From Erysipelotrichaceae bacterium (lineage in GTDB: Bacteria; Bacillota_I; Bacilli_A; Erysipelotrichales; Erysipelotrichaceae), in the NCBI GenBank assembly GCA_017620435.1, contig JAFZQL010000027.1, positions 1 through 6,983 of the forward strand: DNA of 6,983 nucleotides. The letters run 5' to 3'. The position numbers and the translations under genes were made by a program. The first letter of the stretch is position 1, and each line of letters opens with the position of its first letter. Below, piece by piece: positions 1 to 5,917 of the stretch. The notes beneath the pieces are model-generated. The model was not told the origin of the DNA, did no database searches, and saw only the letters and a program-made list of their open reading frames with translations.

Positions 1-1901
1 ATCTTGTATTTCTTGATCGTAGCTGCGACCTTGAGTCCCTGAACCGGAGGGAGGTGTTCGGTTCCGTATTTCTTCAGTATCTGCAAAGCATCGTGGATGT
101 CTTTCGCTTTCTTTTTGTCGAATCCTTCGTTGTGGATTAGAAGTTCGCCGATCAGGTCGTCGATCTTCAGAGGACCGTGTTTCAGGGCTCTGAAACGGCT
201 CTTCCTGTATTCCTTGACGAATACATCGTTCTTGTACAGACGCACGCTGTCGGCGTTGGAAAAGGCGTAGAAATCGCCGATAGTCCCGCCCGGATAATCG
301 CCGATATCCATGGTGGAGGAAATCTCCAGGATGTCTTTTTCTTCGCCCTGTATCGCATAGACGTAGGATGCCGTTTTCGGGTTTCGGAAAGCGTCCATGA
401 CGCCGTGGTAGCAGATCCTGTCGCCGCTGCCGAAGTCCTTGTGGGTGGCATAGTCGAACATGCACCACTGGAAAACACCGGCGTGTTCACGGGAACCGAG
501 AGCGGCATTCATGACGGTCGCATGTCTGATGGCGTGTTCCTGTCTTAAGGACCACTTGTCGAAGGCTTTTGTCGGGAACATGTGTCCGTTTGCTTCAGAG
601 ATTAGAAGGGCCTTCTTCATGTCGGTGGTGACATCTTTCTTCTTCCGGGCACCCGGATTGTTTCCGGTATGGGAGAAGTCGTTGTAGGCGTAGACGTCTT
701 CCAGCAGCGACGACTTCAGAAGGTAGCGTACGCCTGAGGTCGGACGGCTCGGATCGAGATCGTGTGCGATCTGATTGGTTCTGGTATAGAACGCATCGTC
801 GTCCTGGGACTCGTTGATCCGTACGCCCCAGAGAACGATAGAAGGGTGGTTGCGGTACTGCAGGACCATCTCTTCGACATTCCTGCAGGCGACATCTTTC
901 CAGGCTTCATCGCCGATGTGCTGCCAGCCCGGGATCTCGGTGAATACCAGTAATCCAAGTTCGTCGCAGGCATCGATGAAGGCTTGGGACTGCGGATAGT
1001 GGGAAGTCCTAACGGCATTGCAGCAGAGCTCTTCCTTCAGGATCCTGGCATCTTCTCTTTGTAATGAATCGCTTACGGCATAGCCGACATACGGATAGCA
1101 CTGGTGTCTGTCCAGACCCCGCATGACCAGGCGTCTGCCGTTGAGGTAGAATCCGTCTTTCTTGAACGCAATGGTTCTGAAGCCGAAACGGACCGTCTTT
1201 GTGGAACCGTTGTCCAGCGCTACTTCGCACAGATACAGATTCGGGGCATCGACATCCCATTTCTGAACGTCTTTGACCTGAAATTCCAGTTCGGTTTCTC
1301 TGGTTTCGGTCTGATACAGAATCTGATCGTCTAAAGTCCTGATGATGATTTTCTTGTTTTGATTTATATCGCCGTCAACAGCGATCTGAAGGTGTACCGT
1401 GTCGGTTTCCGGGGTGGTGAGGAAGAGATCGGAGATGTATTCTTTTTCTTGAATGTCCAGCCATACCGGTCTGTAGATACCGCCGTAGGTCAGATAGTCG
1501 ATCACGTAGCCGAAAGGAGGAACTGTTTTATTCTCGGTGGAATCCAGTCTGACGCAGACATCCGCCTCTTTGCCCGGAACGACATAGTCGGTGATCTCGA
1601 AACGGAAAGCCGTATAGCCACCCAGGTGGGTGTATGCTTCTTTTCCATTCACATAGACGGTGGCAATATGTCCTGCTGCATCGAACTGCAGAAAGACCCG
1701 TTTGCCTTTGGCTTCCTTCGGGATCAGGACTTTTCTTCTGTAGCCGCTGATCATCTGATAATCTTTATCATCCGCATAGTGCAGCGGAAGTATCTTTACG
1801 GTGTGCGGAATACGCACTTCGACCGTATTCCTGTTTTTGCCGTTGAGAAAATCGTCATTCCAGTTTTCGCTGAACTGCCAGTGATCGTTTAGACTTATCA
1901 T
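1..1901 (-). CDS. Glycoside hydrolase family 2 enzyme (beta-galactosidase/beta-glucuronidase-like), C-terminus cut by window edge
   Basis: An open frame of 633 codons runs from ATG at 1901 to the left edge without a stop. Expected role: retaining hydrolysis of a beta-linked sugar, probably on oligosaccharides inside the cell, since no signal peptide is seen. The GH2 order is visible: N-terminal sugar-binding jelly-roll (about 1-150, with YVNGKEA and GGIYRPVWL), Ig-like sandwich (about 155-245), then the TIM barrel from about 250 with LNGRRLVMRGLDRHQ, NAVRTSHYP (295-303) and WGVRINES (358-365). Glu364 of the Asn-Glu pair is the likely acid/base and Glu436 in LISEANGH the likely nucleophile. 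From about 515 a further beta domain (YAFSNADSVRLYKND) resembles the DUF4982 type of GH2 C-terminal domain. The start is backed by GGAG eight bases upstream; an earlier ATG at 1914 hits a stop after five codons. The substrate cannot be fixed: galactoside and glucuronide are both possible. Family call is firm, specificity is not. Confidence 0.93.
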   Translation of the reverse strand, partial: MISLNDHWQFSENWNDDFLNGKNRNTVEVRIPHTVKILPLHYADDKDYQMISGYRRKVLIPKEAKGKRVFLQFDAAGHIATVYVNGKEAYTHLGGYTAFRFEITDYVVPGKEADVCVRLDSTENKTVPPFGYVIDYLTYGGIYRPVWLDIQEKEYISDLFLTTPETDTVHLQIAVDGDINQNKKIIIRTLDDQILYQTETRETELEFQVKDVQKWDVDAPNLYLCEVALDNGSTKTVRFGFRTIAFKKDGFYLNGRRLVMRGLDRHQCYPYVGYAVSDSLQREDARILKEELCCNAVRTSHYPQSQAFIDACDELGLLVFTEIPGWQHIGDEAWKDVACRNVEEMVLQYRNHPSIVLWGVRINESQDDDAFYTRTNQIAHDLDPSRPTSGVRYLLKSSLLEDVYAYNDFSHTGNNPGARKKKDVTTDMKKALLISEANGHMFPTKAFDKWSLRQEHAIRHATVMNAALGSREHAGVFQWCMFDYATHKDFGSGDRICYHGVMDAFRNPKTASYVYAIQGEEKDILEISSTMDIGDYPGGTIGDFYAFSNADSVRLYKNDVFVKEYRKSRFRALKHGPLKIDDLIGELLIHNEGFDKKKAKDIHDALQILKKYGTEHLPPVQGLKVAATIKKYK

Positions 1902-1925
1902 ATCTGTTTCTCCATATCTGTTTTC

Positions 1926-1934
1926 ATTTTAACA
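1926..1934 (-). promoter_or_regulatory. Extended -10 promoter for the GH2 gene
   Basis: On the minus strand TGTTAAAAT matches an extended -10 (TGn followed by TAAAAT), placing a transcription start near 1919 and leaving a leader of about 18 bases that carries the GGAG ribosome binding site. No convincing -35 is seen; the -35 position falls in the hairpin of the upstream terminator. Inferred from sequence only. Confidence 0.45.
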
Positions 1935-1938
1935 CGCG

Positions 1939-1963
1939 AAAGAAAAAGGAGCTTACGCTCCTT
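1939..1963 (-). terminator. Rho-independent terminator ending the msrC-to-membrane-protein gene group
   Basis: AAGGAGC (1946-1952) and GCTCCTT (1957-1963) form a perfect 7-bp stem with a four-base loop. Read on the minus strand it is followed by TTTCTTT, so with the end of the stem the run is T-rich, as expected for intrinsic termination. It lies 22 bases past the stop of the membrane-protein gene. The plus-strand flank is also T-rich, so the hairpin could stop transcription in both directions. Confidence 0.8.
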
Positions 1964-1985
1964 GTTTTCTTTTTTTAATGAAGAA

Positions 1986-2399
1986 CTAGTCTTCTTTCTT
2001 TTCTTCTTCTTTCTTTCCGAAAGAGAGACGGATCCTTTCGGTCTCGGCTCTTGCTTCTTCCGCTTCGGCCTTGGCCTCTTCCGCTTCTTTTCTCAGCTGA
2101 CGCTTAAGTTCTTCGGATTCTTTCTGCTGTTCACGGAGCAGTTCTTTCTTTTCTCTTTCGTTTCTTCTGACGGCACTGCCGATCTTCAAAGAGATGACGA
2201 AGAATACCAGACCGAGAATGACAGCCAGCAGAGCAATGCCCATGGTCTGCAGGACACGCATCGATCCTTTTACGATGGAATTGGAAAGCAGTACGACAAA
2301 CAGCTGTTTGTTTCTGAAGTATTCCCAGCCCAGAACCAGGACGCCGCCTGTGATCAGAATAAGTGCTAAAGAACTGAACAGATTCTTGAATAGTTTCAT
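1986..2399 (-). CDS. Small two-helix membrane protein with charged coiled-coil tail, function unknown
   Basis: A 137-residue protein that I do not recognise as a named family. Two hydrophobic segments (about 8-25 and 53-73) are separated by a short polar loop, followed by a long Glu/Lys/Arg/Ala-rich stretch (about 78-123) with heptad-like spacing, which suggests a helical coiled coil, and an acidic-basic end. Positive residues at the N-terminus and just after the second helix suggest both ends face the cytoplasm, with the loop outside. The start is supported by GAGG nine bases upstream. It lies 37 bases after the esterase gene, so it may be the last gene of that transcript, but it also has its own candidate promoter; a terminator follows. 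It could be a scaffold or membrane anchor for a partner protein, but nothing in the sequence names the partner. That it is a real gene is fairly sure: start site, terminator and membrane pattern agree. Confidence 0.8.
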   Translation of the reverse strand: MKLFKNLFSSLALILITGGVLVLGWEYFRNKQLFVVLLSNSIVKGSMRVLQTMGIALLAVILGLVFFVISLKIGSAVRRNEREKKELLREQQKESEELKRQLRKEAEEAKAEAEEARAETERIRLSFGKKEEEKKED

Positions 2400-2423
2400 T
2401 TTTAATTACCTCGCTACAGAATC

Positions 2424-2450
2424 ATTGTAGCACAATCTAAGATTTGTTAA
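2424..2450 (-). promoter_or_regulatory. Candidate promoter for the small membrane protein gene
   Basis: On the minus strand TGCTACAAT gives an extended -10 (TACAAT at 2424-2429). A near-consensus TTAACA lies at 2445-2450, but the 15-base spacing is short. The site overlaps the end of the esterase gene. If active it would let the membrane protein be made apart from the upstream operon. Sequence inference only. Confidence 0.35.
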
Positions 2451-3324
2451 GCAGGTGTTTCCGGAAGAACGCACATTCTTCGTCGTTGCACAGAGCTGCA
2501 TCTTTCAGTTTCATGTTTACGTGGAAGACATGATGCAGGACGTTGTTTTCATCGCCGTAGATCTTTGCGACATAAGGGACATCGTTCTTTTCCAGTTCGG
2601 GAACAAGGACATCGACCTGACTTTTCAGGAAATCTCCGTTCGCGCTCATCAGATAGACCGGCGGATAGCCCGGTTTGATCTTGTCGTAACTGTTGAGGTA
2701 TTCGATATCTTCTTTGTTCCAGCCTTTCGGCAGCAGATCGTTCAGCAGGCCTGCGACTTTTCTGCTTTCCGGAATATCCTGGCGGTAGACGCCACAGTTT
2801 AAGGCGATGGCATTGAACCGGAAGTCCTGAGGCGTATCGATGTGATAGTGGTCTGCATATGCTTTGTCATTCAGCATTGTTGCGTAGACGGACAGCAGGT
2901 GTCCTCCGGCAGAATCGCCGACGGCGAAGATGTTGTCTGTATCAAGGCCATAGGTATCAGCGTTGGCGAAGATCCATCTGATGACGGAATTGGTGTCTTC
3001 GATCTGGGCGGGATACTTGTGTTCCGGAGCCAGACGGTAGTTGAAGTTGATGACCGCAAAACCTCTCTGCGCCAGAGACATGCAGTAGTACTGATAAACT
3101 TCCTTGGTTCCATAGACCCAGCCGCCTCCATGAACGGAGACGATGACCGGAAGTTTTCCTTCAATATCTTTCGGCCTGTAGACGTCCAGGATCTGCCATT
3201 TCCTGTCCGTTCCGTAAGAGATGCTGTCAAAACGCTTTACATCGTCCGGCGTTGTAAGGCCGGCGTCTCTTTTCCGGTCTCCCTTGGCGAAGTTGTAACG
3301 GATATACATGCTTAACAGCGACAT
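2437..3324 (-). CDS. Alpha/beta-hydrolase esterase, HSL (family IV) type
   Basis: A 295-residue cytoplasmic serine hydrolase expected to cleave short-chain carboxylic esters. Visible hallmarks are the oxyanion-hole motif HGGGW (65-69), the region YRLAPEHKYPA (96-106) typical of this family, and the nucleophile elbow GDSAGG (136-141) with Ser138. Asp231 in SANGDFLK is the likely catalytic acid and His265 in HHVFH the likely catalytic His; His268 is the alternative. Length is normal for the family. I chose ATG at 3324 because AGGAGG sits just upstream; a longer frame from 3348 would add eight residues but has no comparable site. The start is eight bases from the stop of the MBL-fold gene, so the two are almost certainly co-transcribed. 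The natural substrate is unknown; acetylated sugars or other small esters are plausible. Family call is firm. Confidence 0.92.
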   Translation of the reverse strand: MSLLSMYIRYNFAKGDRKRDAGLTTPDDVKRFDSISYGTDRKWQILDVYRPKDIEGKLPVIVSVHGGGWVYGTKEVYQYYCMSLAQRGFAVINFNYRLAPEHKYPAQIEDTNSVIRWIFANADTYGLDTDNIFAVGDSAGGHLLSVYATMLNDKAYADHYHIDTPQDFRFNAIALNCGVYRQDIPESRKVAGLLNDLLPKGWNKEDIEYLNSYDKIKPGYPPVYLMSANGDFLKSQVDVLVPELEKNDVPYVAKIYGDENNVLHHVFHVNMKLKDAALCNDEECAFFRKHLLNKS

Positions 3325-3328
3325 ATTG

Positions 3329-3334
3329 CCTCCT
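3329..3334 (-). promoter_or_regulatory. Ribosome binding site AGGAGG that fixes the esterase start
   Basis: A perfect AGGAGG lies four bases before ATG at 3324. It overlaps the TAG stop (3333-3335) of the upstream MBL-fold gene, so ribosomes ending that gene finish on this site, which favours coupled translation. Confidence 0.8.
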
Positions 3335-4022
3335 ATCTGTCGTCGCAAAGATAAATGTTTTCTTTGCCTTTGTATGCACGTACCGTCATGCCGTGCATTT
3401 CGGTCCGTTCATAATCCAGTGCTCCCCTGCAGATGTCTTTCGCGTCTTCCAGACACTTCCCGATCGATCCGCTGTCCAGAGGAAGCAAGGCGTGGCTTGG
3501 CCAGATCTCTTTGAAGTCATCTTTTCTTTTCTGCAGTCTTTCCAGACTGGCGATGTATCCGGTCAGTGAGCGCTGTTCCCCAAACATGTAGACTCTTCCG
3601 TCCTTCTGGATCGGATCGCCTGAGATCAGGATCTTCCTGTCAGGATCGTAGAAGCCGATGCTGCCGGGTGTATGTCCGCTGAGATCGACGACGATGAGTT
3701 TTCTTTCTCCCAGATCGATCTCGTCGTTTTCATACAGCGCTGTGATCTTCTGACTAAAGCCGTTTTTCTGATAGTGCTGCAGTTCATGGATCCCGATAGA
3801 TACCTCGTCGAATTCGTCGTTGCATCCGATATGATCGCGGTCCGCATGTGTATTCAAAAGGATGAGCGGCTGATCCGTCAGTCCGGATACGATATCCTTG
3901 AGATCCTTTAGATTCATTCCGGTATCGATGACTGCCGTTTTTTCTTTTCCCTTGAGGATGAAGACTCTCACGCCCGTGTCTTCGATGATCCAGGTGCTTT
4001 CGTCCTTTCTAATGATTTCCAT
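3333..4022 (-). CDS. Metallo-beta-lactamase-fold hydrolase with variant HxDxDH metal motif
   Basis: A 229-residue cytoplasmic protein with the MBL fold. In order: a beta-sandwich start ending in TAVIDTGMN (29-37), the metal loop NTHADRDHIG (57-66), GHTPGS (116-121) with His117, LISGDPI (132-138) with Asp136, and WPSHALLPLD (174-183) with His177. The loop has His59, Asp63 and His64, but the usual second His of HxHxDH is Asp61. Such proteins are usually binuclear metal hydrolases acting on thioesters, lactones or phosphodiesters; this one is closest in length to small glyoxalase II-like or lactonase-like members, and beta-lactamase activity is not implied. ATG at 4022 is preferred because AGGAG lies six bases upstream; ATG at 4043 would add seven residues, overlap the msrC end and has only a weak site. 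It sits between msrC and an esterase in a tight operon. Fold is sure, substrate unknown. Confidence 0.9.
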   Translation of the reverse strand: MEIIRKDESTWIIEDTGVRVFILKGKEKTAVIDTGMNLKDLKDIVSGLTDQPLILLNTHADRDHIGCNDEFDEVSIGIHELQHYQKNGFSQKITALYENDEIDLGERKLIVVDLSGHTPGSIGFYDPDRKILISGDPIQKDGRVYMFGEQRSLTGYIASLERLQKRKDDFKEIWPSHALLPLDSGSIGKCLEDAKDICRGALDYERTEMHGMTVRAYKGKENIYLCDDR

Positions 4023-4028
4023 GTTTTT

Positions 4029-4033
4029 CTCCT
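4029..4033 (-). promoter_or_regulatory. Ribosome binding site AGGAG that decides the MBL-fold start
   Basis: AGGAG followed by six bases and then ATG at 4022. It lies just past the msrC stop (4037-4039), which supports the shorter start over the ATG at 4043. Confidence 0.7.
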
Positions 4034-4036
4034 GTC

Positions 4037-4495
4037 CTACCATCTGATGATCTCTTCCAGTGTCCGGGCAAATTCGCTTAAGCCTTCTATATCTTCTTTC
4101 GAGAATCTGTCAAACAGCGGAGAGTCGATATCCATGACCGCAACCACCTTGCCTTTTGAATGTAACGGGATGACGATCTCGGAATTGGATGCGCTGTCGC
4201 AGGCGATGTGGCCCGGGAACTGGTGGACATCCGCTACGACCTGAGTCTCATCCGTTTCATAGGCCGTCCCGCACACGCCTTTTCCTTTTTCGATCCTGAC
4301 GCAGGCGAACTTCCCCTGGAAAGGTCCCAGGATCAGATGTTCTTCTTCTGTCAGATAGAATCCCGCCCAATTCAAATTATCCATTCCTTCATACAGAATG
4401 GCGCTCGCGTTGGCCAGTACAGGCATATAATGATCAGATATTTCCGCAAGAGAACGGATCTGTCTGCACATCATCTTGTAGTCGCTTTGTTTCAT
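4037..4495 (-). CDS. msrC: Free methionine-R-sulfoxide reductase (fRMsr, GAF domain)
   Basis: A 152-residue single GAF-domain enzyme that reduces free L-methionine-(R)-sulfoxide to methionine, normally recycled by thioredoxin, and so repairs oxidised amino acid in the cytoplasm. The family signature is plain: NWAGFYL (42-48), LGPFQGKFACVRI (56-68), GKGVCGTA (71-78), ADVHQFPGHIACDSASNSE (88-106). The three conserved cysteines are present at 65, 75 and 99; their spacing of 10 and 24 matches Cys84, Cys94 and Cys118 of the E. coli enzyme, so redox chemistry should be intact. Full length for the family. The start has GAGGA seven bases upstream and a consensus -10 further up. It is first in a minus-strand group with an MBL-fold protein (the better-supported MBL start is 14 bases downstream) and an esterase. 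Very sure of identity. Confidence 0.96.
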   Translation of the reverse strand: MKQSDYKMMCRQIRSLAEISDHYMPVLANASAILYEGMDNLNWAGFYLTEEEHLILGPFQGKFACVRIEKGKGVCGTAYETDETQVVADVHQFPGHIACDSASNSEIVIPLHSKGKVVAVMDIDSPLFDRFSKEDIEGLSEFARTLEEIIRW

Positions 4496-4519
4496 GGCTT
4501 TTTCCTCATTCCTGTTTCA

Positions 4520-4525
4520 ATTATA
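4520..4525 (-). promoter_or_regulatory. -10 box (TATAAT) of the msrC operon promoter
   Basis: A perfect TATAAT on the minus strand 24 bases before the msrC start. A good -35 is not seen at 16-18 bases upstream, where the inverted repeat at 4536-4547 lies instead. It overlaps by four bases the -10 box read on the other strand, so the two divergent promoters may compete for polymerase. Confidence 0.6.
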
Positions 4526-4527
4526 AT
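4522..4527 (+). promoter_or_regulatory. -10 box (TATAAT) of the divergent phosphodiester-glycosidase promoter
   Basis: A perfect TATAAT on the plus strand, 32 bases before ATG at 4560. The position 17 bases upstream reads only TTTTTC, a poor -35. A start near 4534 would give a leader of about 26 bases that contains the short inverted repeat but no clear ribosome binding site. Confidence 0.5.
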
Positions 4528-4535
4528 ACATGTGT

Positions 4536-4547
4536 AGGATTTATCCT
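4536..4547. repeat. Short inverted repeat AGGAT-TT-ATCCT in the divergent promoter region
   Basis: A perfect 5-bp inverted repeat with a two-base centre lies between the overlapping -10 boxes and the plus-strand start. It occupies the -35 region of the msrC promoter and the early leader of the plus-strand transcript, so it could be an operator. At this length chance occurrence is also likely. Confidence 0.3.
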
Positions 4548-4559
4548 TTCAGCTGACTC

Positions 4560-5903
4560 ATGATCGATTCAAGTATCAGAACACTCACTTATCCCGACGG
4601 AAACATCCAGCGCGTTCAGTACGTGCGTTTTGACGACTGGAAGGATCTGGATTTTCTGATCCCGGAACCTTCGGAAGATGCGTTTCAGGGAGTTGTTTCT
4701 TTATATCGGGATTTCTTCATGCCGAGGCTTTCTTTGATCGAGGGAAGGGTGGTCCTGTTTAAAGTTCCGGAGGATCTGAAGCTTCCGGATTCCTTTCTGA
4801 GCAGTGATGATGAAACGTTTTATGACAGAACGGCGGCTGTTACCGCAATGTTCAGAAAAGGGGTGTCCTTCAAAAGAAAGAAGCTGTCTTTTGTCGATAA
4901 GGATGTTGAGGATATCTATTATCAATTGAAACAAAAGGACTGTCTTTATGAACTGGATGGAAAACGGACAACAATCCGTTTTCTTCCGATAGGAAATACG
5001 ATGGGCTATCTCTCGCAAAACAGGACAGACGCGAAGTTAAAGGTGAATTCCTCGTTCTTCCTGTTCGACAGGCTGGACTGCGCTTCTGTGTATGATCGGA
5101 TCGGCACTCCTTTCGGACTGTGCGTCAAGGAAGGAAAGATCCTGCTGCCGCCGATGTTTGATCGAGAGGTGCTCGTGGTTGATAGAGAAGGGGAGGTCTC
5201 CGTTTCCCGGATCTCATTAAAACAGATTGCAGCAGAGGTCGACGGAACAGAATACCGTGACGGCGTGAACTGCCGCTTCTATACAAGGCCGGAAAGAAAG
5301 ATGACGCCTGCAGGTGTCTGCGATATCGTCATCGAAGGAGACCGTGTCGTCAGTATCCGCAAAGGCGGAAAGACGCAGATCCCTGCGGGAGGCTTCGTGA
5401 TACAGACCAGTCAGCCGATCGATCAGATCGAGGATCCGCAGGTGAAATTCCACGGTCTCAAAGACATCCGGTTTGCGGTCCAGGTCGGCAACAGCGTCAT
5501 CATCAACGGAAAGAAAACAGAACGTTTCATTTCTCCGTTCTACCGTTTCCTGAATCCGCAGGAAATCTCCTTCCCGCCTGCGATGTATCCGTTGAACTAC
5601 AAAAAGGACCGCGCTCCGCGTATCGTCCTGGGCGCAGATAGAGACAACAGACCGATACTGATATGGCTGGAAGGTGCCGGCAAGTTCGGTCATGAGAAAG
5701 GTGTGGGAAGCTGCGGCGCTTCCATGTCGGAAACGGCCGATATCTGCGAAGAGCTTGGTCTCTGCAACGCCATTCATCTGGATGGCGGAGGTTCGGCGCA
5801 GATCCTGATCGATAATCAAAGACAGCTGAAAATATCCGACCGCGATCCACGGGATTTCAGTGAAAAAGAAAGAGCTGTGGCAATGGGTCTTTATCTAAAG
5901 TAA
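4560..5903 (+). CDS. Phosphodiester glycosidase family protein (NAGPA domain)
   Basis: A 447-residue protein whose last two thirds match the NAGPA (DUF2233) family, named for the mammalian uncovering enzyme that removes N-acetylglucosamine from a phosphodiester. Visible marks are KVNSSFF (161-167), GTPFGLCVKEGKI (182-194), AVQVGNSVIINGK (306-318), PRIVLGADRDNRPIL (353-367), GAS (386-388) and the signature HLDGGGS (406-412). Residues 1-150 are not recognised. No signal peptide or membrane segment is seen, which points to a cytoplasmic protein, although many bacterial relatives are exported. ATG at 4560 directly follows an in-frame stop at 4554-4556, so the frame cannot start earlier; no Shine-Dalgarno is visible before it, and a later start such as GTG near residue 22 has no better site. 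A YwaF-like membrane protein follows 14 bases later. The bacterial substrate is unknown. Domain call is firm, reaction is inferred. Confidence 0.88.
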   Translation: MIDSSIRTLTYPDGNIQRVQYVRFDDWKDLDFLIPEPSEDAFQGVVSLYRDFFMPRLSLIEGRVVLFKVPEDLKLPDSFLSSDDETFYDRTAAVTAMFRKGVSFKRKKLSFVDKDVEDIYYQLKQKDCLYELDGKRTTIRFLPIGNTMGYLSQNRTDAKLKVNSSFFLFDRLDCASVYDRIGTPFGLCVKEGKILLPPMFDREVLVVDREGEVSVSRISLKQIAAEVDGTEYRDGVNCRFYTRPERKMTPAGVCDIVIEGDRVVSIRKGGKTQIPAGGFVIQTSQPIDQIEDPQVKFHGLKDIRFAVQVGNSVIINGKKTERFISPFYRFLNPQEISFPPAMYPLNYKKDRAPRIVLGADRDNRPILIWLEGAGKFGHEKGVGSCGASMSETADICEELGLCNAIHLDGGGSAQILIDNQRQLKISDRDPRDFSEKERAVAMGLYLK

Positions 5904-5908
5904 AGAGG
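5904..5908 (+). promoter_or_regulatory. Ribosome binding site AGAGG for the YwaF-like gene
   Basis: AGAGG immediately follows the TAA of the upstream gene. It is three bases from ATG at 5912 and nine from ATG at 5918; the second spacing is more usual, so 5918 is preferred. Confidence 0.6.
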
Positions 5909-5917
5909 TATATGTAT

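Noticed and set aside
1359..1892. Plus-strand open frame of 177 codons opposite the GH2 gene
   Set aside because: No ribosome binding site or recognisable motifs; the minus frame carries intact GH2 motifs throughout. It is a shadow of that coding sequence.
2424..2436. Small hairpin ATTGT-agc-ACAAT after the esterase gene as a terminator
   Set aside because: Only five A/T-rich pairs with a three-base loop and no T-tract on the minus strand; it more likely reflects the -10 sequence.
2842..3315. Plus-strand open frame of 157 codons opposite the esterase gene
   Set aside because: Covers the HGGG and GDSAGG coding region in antisense; no start signals or recognisable domain.
3324..3348. Longer start for the esterase at 3348
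   Set aside because: It adds eight residues inside the upstream gene with no ribosome binding site, while ATG at 3324 follows a perfect AGGAGG.
3333..4022. Beta-lactam resistance gene
   Set aside because: The MBL fold alone does not imply beta-lactamase activity; the motif is variant, there is no signal peptide and the context is housekeeping.
5217..5819. Minus-strand open frame of 200 codons inside the NAGPA gene
   Set aside because: It lies fully opposite the conserved NAGPA signature region and lacks a start context; the plus frame explains the sequence.
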